A stretch of DNA of 14,101 bases from Christensenella sp. UBA767 (GTDB lineage: Bacteria > Bacillota > Clostridia > Christensenellales > CAG-917), in assembly GCA_002297185.1 (NCBI GenBank), contig DBJV01000048.1, positions 1-14,101 on the forward strand, in the 5' to 3' direction. Shown here piece by piece: positions 6,344 through 13,955 of this stretch. The notes under the pieces are model-generated. The model did not search any database and was not told where the DNA came from. It worked only from the letters and a program-made list of their open reading frames with translations. The position numbers were made by a program, and so were the translations under genes. Position 1 is the stretch's first letter; each line of letters starts with the position of its first letter.

Positions 6344-6537
6344 CACGGAAAACAAATTTTCCACTTATCAACACGTCGATGACGGCTCGGACGGCTGATA
6401 TTCTATGTTTTTAGAGAAAAATACTGTAAAAAGGTTTACAAGTAAACATATATCGTTTTATCCAAATATGATTTTTATCCTTGTAACGATATTTTTTATC
6501 GTTCGATTTTTTACAAAATCTCCGCCTAGCAATATCG

Positions 6538-7233
6538 TTATCTCAATTGCATATATGTTGCTATCAGGAAGAGCATCGGACCTATAAGCACGAAAACGTG
6601 GAATACACAATGGACGTAGCGTTTATGCACTCCGAAGAGCAGCGCACCTATAAGGCAGGATATCAATCCGAAGAGATAAACGAGGCTGGTGGCAAGCGGT
6701 ATGCCCGTTTCGCTGAAATACGCCGTGAAGAACGCCGCAAACATCAATCCGCCGATTACGAACGTCGAAGTGACGGACACTTTGCGGAAAATATCGAAGC
6801 GCACCTGACAAAGTATGAATATCAAAAGCGCGATTGCAAGCGACACGCCGAACGCAACGTAACCGTATGTGCTGCCGTACATAAGGCAGGTTGCCGTTGC
6901 GCAGGCTATAACGTTGAGGTTGACGGCAGGGAAATCCACTTTGCGCCAAACGAGTTTGCGTTTCAAATCCGTCACGCCGTGATAGGTTGCAGACACCGCA
7001 AATTCGATTGCTATAAGCAAACATGACAACATCGCAGTTGCATATGCGGCAGACATCGTGGCTTTTATGAGCATAAATATCATAAAAATCAGCGCAAAAA
7101 CCGTGCCGAAAGCGTGTGTTGCGACGTTTATCAACTCTTCCTTCGGAGTGTAATACACGAGTTGATTCTGTTTATACACTTCCTTCAATTCGTCGGTATT
7201 CTCGGGTGTTTTCAATCTCTCTTTCAAATCCAT
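6538..7233 (-). CDS. Hemolysin III / PAQR-like seven-helix membrane protein
   Basis: The 231-aa product has a hydrophilic N-terminus of about 30 residues, then several hydrophobic segments through residue 230, typical of the HlyIII/PAQR family. The family's metal-site residues are visible: EELINVATH (His40), SATYH (Ser81, His85), Asp100 and HCVFH (His208, His212). The usual DH after the third segment is DF here, and the following IAGSYTP-like motif is poorly conserved, so it is a divergent member. Function is uncertain; bacterial relatives are linked to membrane lipid homeostasis and the hemolysin name is historical. I chose ATG 7233 because a promoter ends 6 nt before it; earlier in-frame starts (TTG 7296, ATG 7263) would lie at or upstream of that promoter. 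Confidence 0.85.
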   Translation of the reverse strand: MDLKERLKTPENTDELKEVYKQNQLVYYTPKEELINVATHAFGTVFALIFMIFMLIKATMSAAYATAMLSCLLIAIEFAVSATYHGVTDLKRKLVWRKVDFPAVNLNVIACATATCLMYGSTYGYVAFGVSLAIALLIFILCQVRFDIFRKVSVTSTFVIGGLMFAAFFTAYFSETGIPLATSLVYLFGLISCLIGALLFGVHKRYVHCVFHVFVLIGPMLFLIATYMQLR

Positions 7234-7239
7234 GTTTTT

Positions 7240-7268
7240 ATCGTAAAGCAAAAATCCTGCCATGGCAA
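7240..7268 (-). promoter_or_regulatory. Promoter of the hlyIII-like gene, leaderless arrangement
   Basis: On the minus strand TTGCCA (7263-7268), 17 bp and TACGAT (7240-7245) are followed by 6 nt and ATG 7233. The -35 is 5 of 6 and the -10 is 4 of 6. The spacing is the same as for parA, rsmG and the ydeI-like pseudogene. Confidence 0.5.
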
Positions 7269-7326
7269 GCGATTGTAGCAATCTAAAACCGCCCAAAACG
7301 GCGAAATTCGTAAAAGATTGTCCAAA

Positions 7327-7369
7327 CGCTCATCCGCCGCCTCGGATTGAAAAACGAGCGGTTTGAGCG
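7327..7369. other. GC-rich imperfect hairpin between hlyIII and gyrB promoters
   Basis: CGCTCA (7327-7332) pairs with TGAGCG (7364-7369), with inner CCGC/GCGG and CTCG/CGAG pairings. It stands out in AT-rich surroundings. No T tract follows in either direction. It may insulate the divergent promoters or bind a regulator. Confidence 0.35.
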
Positions 7370-7395
7370 CGCCAAAACAAAATTTGCGAAAACTC

Positions 7396-7424
7396 TTGAT
7401 ATTTTGATATAAACTTGATATAAT
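7396..7424 (+). promoter_or_regulatory. Promoter of gyrB-gyrA
   Basis: TTGATA (7396-7401), a 17-bp spacer and a perfect TATAAT (7419-7424) precede gyrB. The predicted leader is about 60 nt and contains a strong Shine-Dalgarno sequence. Confidence 0.75.
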
Positions 7425-7433
7425 ATTTTTACT

Positions 7434-7454
7434 TATTATTATTGAATAATAATA
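7434..7454 (+). repeat. AT-only inverted repeat in the gyrB leader
   Basis: TATTATTATT (7434-7443) and AATAATAATA (7445-7454) are exact complements around a single G. It lies just after the predicted transcription start. It could be a supercoiling-sensitive DNA feature or have no role. Confidence 0.45.
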
Positions 7455-7492
7455 TATTAAATACTAAAATATATTTTTATTTAGGAGGAAAG

Positions 7493-9403
7493 ATGGCAGA
7501 AGAAGTCAAACACAGTTATAATGCGGGCGACATACAGGTTCTGGAAGGACTCGATCCGGTCAGAAAACGCCCTGGCATGTACATCGGTTCGACGGACACG
7601 AGAGGTCTGCACCATTTGGTTACGGAAGTCGTGGATAATTCCATCGACGAGGCTCTTGCCGGTTATTGCACTCACATCGTCGTCGAGATTTTAAGCGACG
7701 GCGCAATCCGCGTCACCGATAACGGAAGAGGCATTCCGACAGGTATAATCGAAAAAGAAGGCAAATCCGCAGTCGAGGTCGTTCTCACCAAACTCCACGC
7801 AGGCGGCAAATTCGGCAGCGGCGGCTACAAGATTTCCGGCGGTTTGCACGGCGTAGGCGTATCTTGCGTCAACGCACTCAGTGAATGGCTCGTTGCCGAA
7901 GTCAGACAAAACGGCAAACTTTACCGCATCCGTTTCAATCGCGGCGTTGCGGAAAGACCTCTTGCGGAAGTAGGCACGGCAACGGACACCGGCACGACTA
8001 TCACGTTCTATCCCGACGGCGAGATTTTCGAGACGCTCGACTTCAATTACGAGACTATGAAAACTCGTTTGCGTGAGCTTGCGTACCTCAACAAAGGTCT
8101 TACAATCGAGCTTGCGGATCAACGCGTAGAACCCGAGCGCAGAGAGGTTTTCTGCTATGAAGGCGGCATCGTGTCTTTCGTGGAAGAGATGAACAAGACC
8201 AAAGAGACCATCTTCCCCGAGGTCATCTATTTCGACGAAAAATACGTTGACAGCGAGATCGAAGTCGCGATGCAATACAACGACAGTTACAGCGACACGA
8301 TTTTGGCTTTCGCAAACAACATCAACACCGAGGAAGGCGGCACGCACCTTGACGGTTTCAAAGCCTCTCTCACAAAGATAATCAACGATTACGGCACCAA
8401 GGCAGGCATCCTCAAAGGCAGCGAGAAACTCAGCGGCGAGGACGTCAGAGAAGGTCTTACGGCCGTTATTTCCGTCAAACTTGCGGAGCCTCAATTTGAA
8501 GGACAAACCAAAACCAAACTCGGCAACAGCAGTATGCGTTCTGCGGTCGCCAAAGGCGTAACCGAGGGCTTTGGCACTTATCTTGAAGAACATCCGCGTG
8601 AGGCGAAGGAACTCGTCCTAAAAACGATTACGGCGCAACGCGCAAGAGAGGCGGCTCGTATGGCGAGAGAGAGCGCAAGAAGAAAGAGCGCGCTCGAAAG
8701 CACCACGCTCCCCGGCAAACTTGCGGACTGCACGGATAAAGACCCCAAGAACTGCGAGATTTACCTCGTCGAGGGTGATTCGGCAGGCGGCAGCGCAAAG
8801 CAGGGCAGAGACAGAAGATTCCAAGCAATCCTTCCTTTGAGAGGTAAGATTCTCAACGTCGAGAAAGCAACCCTCCACAGAGTGCTTGAAAACGAAGAAA
8901 TCAAAGCAATGATCACCGCTTTCGGATGCGGTATCAACGCAGAATACGACGAATCCAAGCTCCGTTATCATCGCATCATCTGCATGACCGATGCCGATGT
9001 CGATGGTAGCCACATCCGCATATTGATGCTTACGTTCCTGTTCCGCTTTATGCGTCCTCTTATCGAGAACGGACACGTGTTTATCGCACTTCCGCCTCTT
9101 TACAAGATCGCAAAAGGCAAGCAAGAGCAATATTTCTACGATGACGAAAGCCTCGAGGCATACTATGCCGAGAACGGCAGAAAGAGCGGCGATTTGCAAC
9201 GCTATAAAGGTCTTGGCGAGATGAACCCCGAGCAACTTTGGGAAACCACCATGGATCCGCAAAAACGCACGCTTTTGAAAGTCACCATGGACGACGCAAT
9301 CGAGGCGGATAGGCTCTTCTCCATTCTTATGGGCGAGCAACCCGAACTTCGTCGCGAGTTTATCGAACAAAACGCGAAACTCGTCACCGATTTGGATGTA
9401 TAA
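7493..9403 (+). CDS. gyrB: DNA gyrase subunit B
   Basis: GyrB is the ATPase subunit of gyrase, which introduces negative supercoils with GyrA. The 636-aa length is typical of Gram-positives and lacks the proteobacterial C-terminal insertion. The GHKL ATPase domain shows EVVDNSIDEA (catalytic Glu45, Asn49), DNGRGIP (Asp76) and GGLHGVG (116-122); the transducer domain has the QTK loop (Lys340). The TOPRIM domain has EGDSAGG (Glu427) and DADVDG (Asp500, Asp502), and the tail has QRYKGLGEM (569-577). ATG 7493 follows AGGAGG; an upstream in-frame TTG at 7442 is within the leader and is not chosen. gyrA begins 10 nt after the stop codon. Confidence 0.98.
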   Translation: MAEEVKHSYNAGDIQVLEGLDPVRKRPGMYIGSTDTRGLHHLVTEVVDNSIDEALAGYCTHIVVEILSDGAIRVTDNGRGIPTGIIEKEGKSAVEVVLTKLHAGGKFGSGGYKISGGLHGVGVSCVNALSEWLVAEVRQNGKLYRIRFNRGVAERPLAEVGTATDTGTTITFYPDGEIFETLDFNYETMKTRLRELAYLNKGLTIELADQRVEPERREVFCYEGGIVSFVEEMNKTKETIFPEVIYFDEKYVDSEIEVAMQYNDSYSDTILAFANNINTEEGGTHLDGFKASLTKIINDYGTKAGILKGSEKLSGEDVREGLTAVISVKLAEPQFEGQTKTKLGNSSMRSAVAKGVTEGFGTYLEEHPREAKELVLKTITAQRAREAARMARESARRKSALESTTLPGKLADCTDKDPKNCEIYLVEGDSAGGSAKQGRDRRFQAILPLRGKILNVEKATLHRVLENEEIKAMITAFGCGINAEYDESKLRYHRIICMTDADVDGSHIRILMLTFLFRFMRPLIENGHVFIALPPLYKIAKGKQEQYFYDDESLEAYYAENGRKSGDLQRYKGLGEMNPEQLWETTMDPQKRTLLKVTMDDAIEADRLFSILMGEQPELRREFIEQNAKLVTDLDV

Positions 9404-9413
9404 GGAGTGAATT

Positions 9414-11996
9414 ATGGCAAACATAAGAGACGATAAAAACAACGAATATGTCCAACATATAGCCAATTCGACAGTCAAAGACGTCGAAATCAACGGCGAA
9501 CTTAAGAAATCGTTTATCGCATACGCGATGGCGGTCAACGTATCCCGTGCAATCCCCGACGCGCGCGACGGTTTGAAACCCGTTCACAGACGTATTTTGT
9601 ACGCTATGAGCGAGTTGGGACTTACTCCCGACAAGCCCTATCGTAAGTGCGCTATGGTCGTCGGTGAAGTGCTTGGTAAATATCACCCCCATGGCGACAG
9701 CTCCGTATATGACGCAATGGTACGTCTTGCACAAGACTTCTCCATTCGTTGCCCGCTTATCGACGGACACGGCAACTTCGGTTCAATCGACGGCGACCCT
9801 GCGGCTGCTTATCGTTACACCGAGGCAAGACTTTCCAAAATCGCTTTGGAAATGATCCGCGACATCGACAAAAAGACGGTTGATTTCTATCCCAACTTCG
9901 ACGACACGCGCGAACAACCGGTGGTATTGCCCTCTCGTTTCCCCAACTTGCTCGTAAACGGCTCGGACGGTATCGCAGTCGGTATGGCAACGTCCATTCC
10001 TCCGCACAACCTCGGCGAGGTTATAGACGCGTCTATCGCGCTCTTGAAAAACCCCGAGGCGACCGTTGAGGACCTTATGGAATATATCCCTGCTCCCGAC
10101 TTCCCGACGGGTGCGCTCATCTTGGGCAGACACGCAATCAAGCAAGCGTACAAAACCGGACGCGGCGGCTGCATTTTGCGTGCGAGAGCGGAAATTGAAG
10201 AGATGGCAAACGGCAAGAGCCGTATCGTCGTCACCGAGATTCCTTACCAAGTAAACAAGGCAAAACTTATCGAGAATATCGCAGACCAAGTCAAAGACAA
10301 GCGTCTCGAAGGCATCAGCGACCTTCGCGAAGAGACCGACCGTCACGGTATGCGTATCGTTATCGAACTCAAAAAAGACGTCAACGCACAAGTCTTGCTC
10401 AACCAACTCTATAAACAAACGCAAATGCAAACCAATTTCAGCATGATTATGCTTGCGTTGGTTGACGGTGTGCCTCGCGTTCTCAATCTCAAAGAGATTT
10501 TGGAATGCTACATTGCGCACCAAAAAGACGTTATCGTGCGTCGTACTCGTTTCGACCTCGAAAAGGCTCAAGAAAGACAACATATCTTGATGGGCTTGCA
10601 TATCGCGCTCGAAAACATCGACGCTATCGTTGAATTGCTCAAGAAATCCCGCGACAGACAAGACGCTATGGCAAAACTTATGGAAAACTACGGCCTTAGC
10701 GACAAGCAGGCGGCGGCAATCCTCGATATGCGTTTGCAACGCTTGACGGGACTCGAAGTCGAAAAGATCAATGCGGAACTCGAGGATCTCGACAAGCAAA
10801 TCGCATACTTCACAATGGTGCTTGCAAGCGACGAAGAAGTCGTCAACATCATCATCAAAGAGATGAGCGACATCAAGGCGCAATACAACACTCCGAGACT
10901 TTCCGAACTCACTTACGATTACGGCGATATCGACATCGAGGACCTTATCGAAAGAGAGGACGTGGTCATTTCCATGACTCACGGCGGATATATCAAACGT
11001 ATGCCCGTTGCAGAGTACAAGGCTCAACACAGAGGCGGCATGGGCATCACCGCTCACAAAGCCAAAGACGAGGACTTCGTGGAGAGAATATTCACCTCCA
11101 ACACACACGAGAGACTTATGTTCTTCACCAACAAGGGCAAGGTGTTCACGCTCAAAGCGTACGAAATCCCCGAGGCAACTCGCAACGCACGCGGCAGAGC
11201 GGCTGTAAACCTCTTGCAACTCGAACAAGGCGAGAAGATCCAAACCATTCTTCAAATGCCCGAAGAGAGAGAAAACAAGTTCCTCATGCTCGCAACCAAG
11301 CAAGGTCTTATCAAAAAGACGCCGCTTGAGGAATACGACTCAATCAAGCGTAACGGCAAGATTGCAATCAAGTTTAACGACGATGACGAACTTATCGGCG
11401 CAGCGATTACCACGGGCAACGACGAAGTGCTTGTAGCCTCCAGCGCAGGCATGAGCATCCACTTCAACGAGAAAGACGTGCGCCCCGTCGGCAGAACGGC
11501 AATGGGCGTCAAGGCGATGAATATCGACGAAGGCACGACGCTCGTAGCGTTCGACGTAGTGCGTGAAGGCGACGAAATCCTCACCGTCACGTCAACGGGT
11601 TACGGCAAGCGCAGTTCCATTGCGGATTACCCGATTCAAAACAGAGCGGGTAAGGGCGTCAAAGCAGGCGTGTTCAACGACAAGACGGGTACGCTCGTGT
11701 GCCTCAAGGTTATCCCTGCAGACACCGACGTCATGATGATCACCGACAGCGGCGTTATCATCAGAGTGCAAGCGGACGAAATCAGCAAGATCGGCAGAGC
11801 AACGCAAGGCGTTCGCATTATGAAACTCAAAGACGACAAGTTCAAGGTTATGGCAATCGCACTCACGCCTCACGAGGATGAGGAAGAAGAGGGCGTCGAA
11901 TACGACGAGGAAGGCAACCCGATTGCAGTAGCGACCGAGGACAATCAAGCGGTTGAAGGCGAAGTTGAAGAAACAGCGCAAAACGACCAAGAATAG
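9414..11996 (+). CDS. gyrA: DNA gyrase subunit A
   Basis: GyrA performs strand cleavage and DNA wrapping. The 860-aa product has the active-site tyrosine in AAYRYTEAR (Tyr135). The quinolone region reads YHPHGDSSVYD, with Ser96 and Asp100 matching E. coli Ser83 and Asp87, so no classical resistance change is seen. The C-terminal beta-pinwheel contains the GyrA-box-like QHRGGMG, which supports gyrase rather than topoisomerase IV. The last 40 or so residues are strongly acidic. The start at 9414 uses AAGGAG overlapping the gyrB stop codon, so the two subunits are co-translated. A strong terminator follows at once. Confidence 0.98.
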   Translation: MANIRDDKNNEYVQHIANSTVKDVEINGELKKSFIAYAMAVNVSRAIPDARDGLKPVHRRILYAMSELGLTPDKPYRKCAMVVGEVLGKYHPHGDSSVYDAMVRLAQDFSIRCPLIDGHGNFGSIDGDPAAAYRYTEARLSKIALEMIRDIDKKTVDFYPNFDDTREQPVVLPSRFPNLLVNGSDGIAVGMATSIPPHNLGEVIDASIALLKNPEATVEDLMEYIPAPDFPTGALILGRHAIKQAYKTGRGGCILRARAEIEEMANGKSRIVVTEIPYQVNKAKLIENIADQVKDKRLEGISDLREETDRHGMRIVIELKKDVNAQVLLNQLYKQTQMQTNFSMIMLALVDGVPRVLNLKEILECYIAHQKDVIVRRTRFDLEKAQERQHILMGLHIALENIDAIVELLKKSRDRQDAMAKLMENYGLSDKQAAAILDMRLQRLTGLEVEKINAELEDLDKQIAYFTMVLASDEEVVNIIIKEMSDIKAQYNTPRLSELTYDYGDIDIEDLIEREDVVISMTHGGYIKRMPVAEYKAQHRGGMGITAHKAKDEDFVERIFTSNTHERLMFFTNKGKVFTLKAYEIPEATRNARGRAAVNLLQLEQGEKIQTILQMPEERENKFLMLATKQGLIKKTPLEEYDSIKRNGKIAIKFNDDDELIGAAITTGNDEVLVASSAGMSIHFNEKDVRPVGRTAMGVKAMNIDEGTTLVAFDVVREGDEILTVTSTGYGKRSSIADYPIQNRAGKGVKAGVFNDKTGTLVCLKVIPADTDVMMITDSGVIIRVQADEISKIGRATQGVRIMKLKDDKFKVMAIALTPHEDEEEEGVEYDEEGNPIAVATEDNQAVEGEVEETAQNDQE

Positions 11997-12004
11997 CGTT
12001 TATC

Positions 12005-12042
12005 ATTGCAAAAACGAGGCATAAAACCTCGTTTTTTGCAAT
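12005..12042 (+). terminator. Terminator of gyrB-gyrA, abutting the next ribosome site
   Basis: ATTGCAAAAACGAGG (12005-12019) pairs with CCTCGTTTTTTGCAAT (12027-12042), with one bulged T and a 7-nt loop. The GC-rich upper stem followed by six T is a classic intrinsic terminator. It begins 8 nt after the gyrA stop codon and ends 2 nt before the GGAGG of the next gene. Confidence 0.85.
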
Positions 12043-12054
12043 TTGGAGGAAATT

Positions 12055-13755
12055 ATGGAAGAAAGAAAATGGTTTAAAGAGATGTCCGTTTATCAGATTT
12101 GGCCACGCTCTTTTTGCGACGGAAACGGCGACGGAATAGGCGACCTCAAAGGCGTTTTGAGCAAGCTCGAATACATAAAGAGTCTCGGCAGCGACGCCAT
12201 TTGGTTCTCGCCGCTTTACGCCTCTCCGCAAGCGGACTACGGCTACGACATTGCGGACTATTACAATATCAATCCCGAATACGGCACTCTCGACGACTTC
12301 AAAGCCGTGCTTGAAAAAGCGCACGCTTTGGGTATGCGCGTCGTTATGGATTTGGTTATCAACCACACGTCAGACCAACACGATTGGTTCAAGAAGAGTT
12401 GCGCGCGCATAGAGCCTTACACCGATTTTTATATCTGGCGCAAAGGCAAGGGCAAAGACGGCAAGAAAGTCCCCAACAACTGGATGTCCACTTTCCCCGG
12501 CAGCGCATGGGAGTATAACGAGCAAAGAGGCGAGTATTATCTCCACCTCTACGCCAAAGAGCAGCCCGACCTCAACCACGACAATCCCAAGGTGAGAGAG
12601 GCGGTCAAGAACGTCATGCGTTATTGGCTTGATATGGGCGTTGACGGTTTCCGCGAGGACGTCATTACGCAAATAAGCAAAGTCGAGGGCTTGCCCAACG
12701 GCAATTGGCTCATGCCTGCCTCAAGAGGTATGGAGCATTACAACAACGGTCCGCATATCCACGAGTATTTGCAAGAATTCCGCGAAGTTTTGAAAGACTA
12801 CGACGCGTTCCAAGTGGGCGAGGCTCCGCTTATGAACGTCAAGACTGCGCTTACCTACGTCAACGAGAACAAGAAAGAACTCGATATGATGATATCCTTC
12901 CAACACATGCAAGCGGATTGCATCATCATAGAGTGGGTGCGCACGCCGTTCAGTCTGCCCAAACTCAAAAAGACCTTCAACGAGTGGCAAACCAAACTTT
13001 ACCACAGAGCGTGGAATGCCAACTATCTTGAAAATCACGACCACGCACGTATTATCTCCAGATACGGCAACGAGAATTTCAGAGTGGAAAGCGGCAAAGC
13101 GCTCGCAATGGCTTATACCTTCCTCAGCGGCACGCATTTCGTCTATCAAGGACAAGAAATCGGCATGACCGCGCTCTATTTTGACAAATACCCCAAAGGC
13201 ACGGATCCGTGGTCGCAATTCAAAGACGTTTCCACCTTCTGCGTGCGTGATTTGATGCGCAAGTTCGGTTTCAGCGACAAGCATATCCTCAAAGTCGCCC
13301 ACACCGCCGCTCGCGACTGCGCTCGCACACCCGTGCAATGGAACGGTCAAAAATACGCAGGTTTCTCTACGGTCGAGCCGTGGTACACCGTCAATCCCAA
13401 CTATCCCCAAGTCAACGTGGAAAACGCCTTGCAAGACGAAAATTCCATTTGGTATTTCTATCAACGCGCAATGGCACTCCGCAAAGAGTACAAGGACACA
13501 GCGGTCTATGGACAATTCAAACTCTACTTGCCTCACGACAAACAACTCTTTGTCTATGACAAGATAGCCGAGGACGGCAAATCCAAACTCACCGTCGTCA
13601 TCAACCTTTCCGCAAAACCCGTCCGCGCCTCTAAAGTTGCAAAATATATTCCGACCGGCGCAACGGAGTTATTGTCCGTCTATGACGATAACTGGAGTGC
13701 TGGGGCTGTGTTGCAGCCCTATGCAGGCAAACTCTTTTACACACAACTTCACTAA
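12055..13755 (+). CDS. malL: GH13 alpha-glucosidase, oligo-1,6-glucosidase-like
   Basis: A 566-aa cytoplasmic-type glycoside hydrolase (no signal peptide) that should release glucose from short alpha-glucans. Visible features are the calcium-site loop DGNGDGIGD (22-30), DLVINHTSD (99-107), GVDGFREDVI with nucleophile Asp202, QVGEAP with acid/base Glu256, and LENHDHAR with transition-state Asp329. Val203 directly after the nucleophile is associated with alpha-1,6 specificity in the isomaltase group, where maltases usually carry Thr or Ala. Trehalose-6-phosphate hydrolase and maltase are close relatives and cannot be excluded. ATG 12055 follows GGAGG by 5 nt; the in-frame TTG at 12043 overlaps that ribosome site. 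No own promoter is evident between the gyrA terminator and this gene. Confidence 0.9.
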   Translation: MEERKWFKEMSVYQIWPRSFCDGNGDGIGDLKGVLSKLEYIKSLGSDAIWFSPLYASPQADYGYDIADYYNINPEYGTLDDFKAVLEKAHALGMRVVMDLVINHTSDQHDWFKKSCARIEPYTDFYIWRKGKGKDGKKVPNNWMSTFPGSAWEYNEQRGEYYLHLYAKEQPDLNHDNPKVREAVKNVMRYWLDMGVDGFREDVITQISKVEGLPNGNWLMPASRGMEHYNNGPHIHEYLQEFREVLKDYDAFQVGEAPLMNVKTALTYVNENKKELDMMISFQHMQADCIIIEWVRTPFSLPKLKKTFNEWQTKLYHRAWNANYLENHDHARIISRYGNENFRVESGKALAMAYTFLSGTHFVYQGQEIGMTALYFDKYPKGTDPWSQFKDVSTFCVRDLMRKFGFSDKHILKVAHTAARDCARTPVQWNGQKYAGFSTVEPWYTVNPNYPQVNVENALQDENSIWYFYQRAMALRKEYKDTAVYGQFKLYLPHDKQLFVYDKIAEDGKSKLTVVINLSAKPVRASKVAKYIPTGATELLSVYDDNWSAGAVLQPYAGKLFYTQLH

Positions 13756-13824
13756 ATAGCGAATAGCTTTGGACGCGATTGACGCGTAGCGTAACAATCG
13801 CTATTCCGTCACTTCGCCCCTTAC

Positions 13825-13890
13825 AAAGCCCTTTGTCCATCAACTCACGTACGCATTAGTACGTTAGGGTTGCTGTCCAAAGGGCTTTTT
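13825..13890 (+). terminator. Terminator of the GH13 gene, multi-stem
   Basis: AAAGCCCTTTG (13825-13835) pairs with CAAAGGGCTTT (13878-13888) and ends in a short T run. Inside are ACGTAC (13847-13852) pairing with GTACGT (13859-13864), and CAAC (13841-13844) pairing with GTTG (13869-13872). The extended fold is unusual for a simple terminator. Confidence 0.6.
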
Positions 13891-13955
13891 CGCGCTCTTC
13901 ATCTATTTATTGAAGTTGTGACAAACTTTTGTTTAAGCGGAATATTCCACAACTT

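Noticed and set aside
6134..6382. 82-aa plus-strand open frame starting at TTG
   Set aside because: It has no ribosome site, is cysteine-rich without a recognisable pattern, and runs through the hlyIII terminator hairpin.
6405..6587. 60-aa plus-strand hydrophobic open frame
   Set aside because: No Shine-Dalgarno sequence, AT-driven hydrophobic composition, and it overlaps the 3' end of the hlyIII-like gene.
9071..9082. CACGTG inside gyrB as a fifth parS
   Set aside because: Flanks do not match the parS consensus (no TGTTT or AAACA arms).
9684..9716. Quinolone-resistance change in gyrA
   Set aside because: The positions equivalent to E. coli Ser83 and Asp87 are Ser96 and Asp100, the sensitive state.
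7691..11303. Long minus-strand open frames opposite gyrB and gyrA (up to 506 aa)
   Set aside because: They are antisense shadows of conserved gyrase genes, lack ribosome sites and show no family motifs.
12721..13545. 274-aa minus-strand open frame opposite the GH13 gene
   Set aside because: It is a shadow of a clearly conserved glycoside hydrolase, with no independent start signals.
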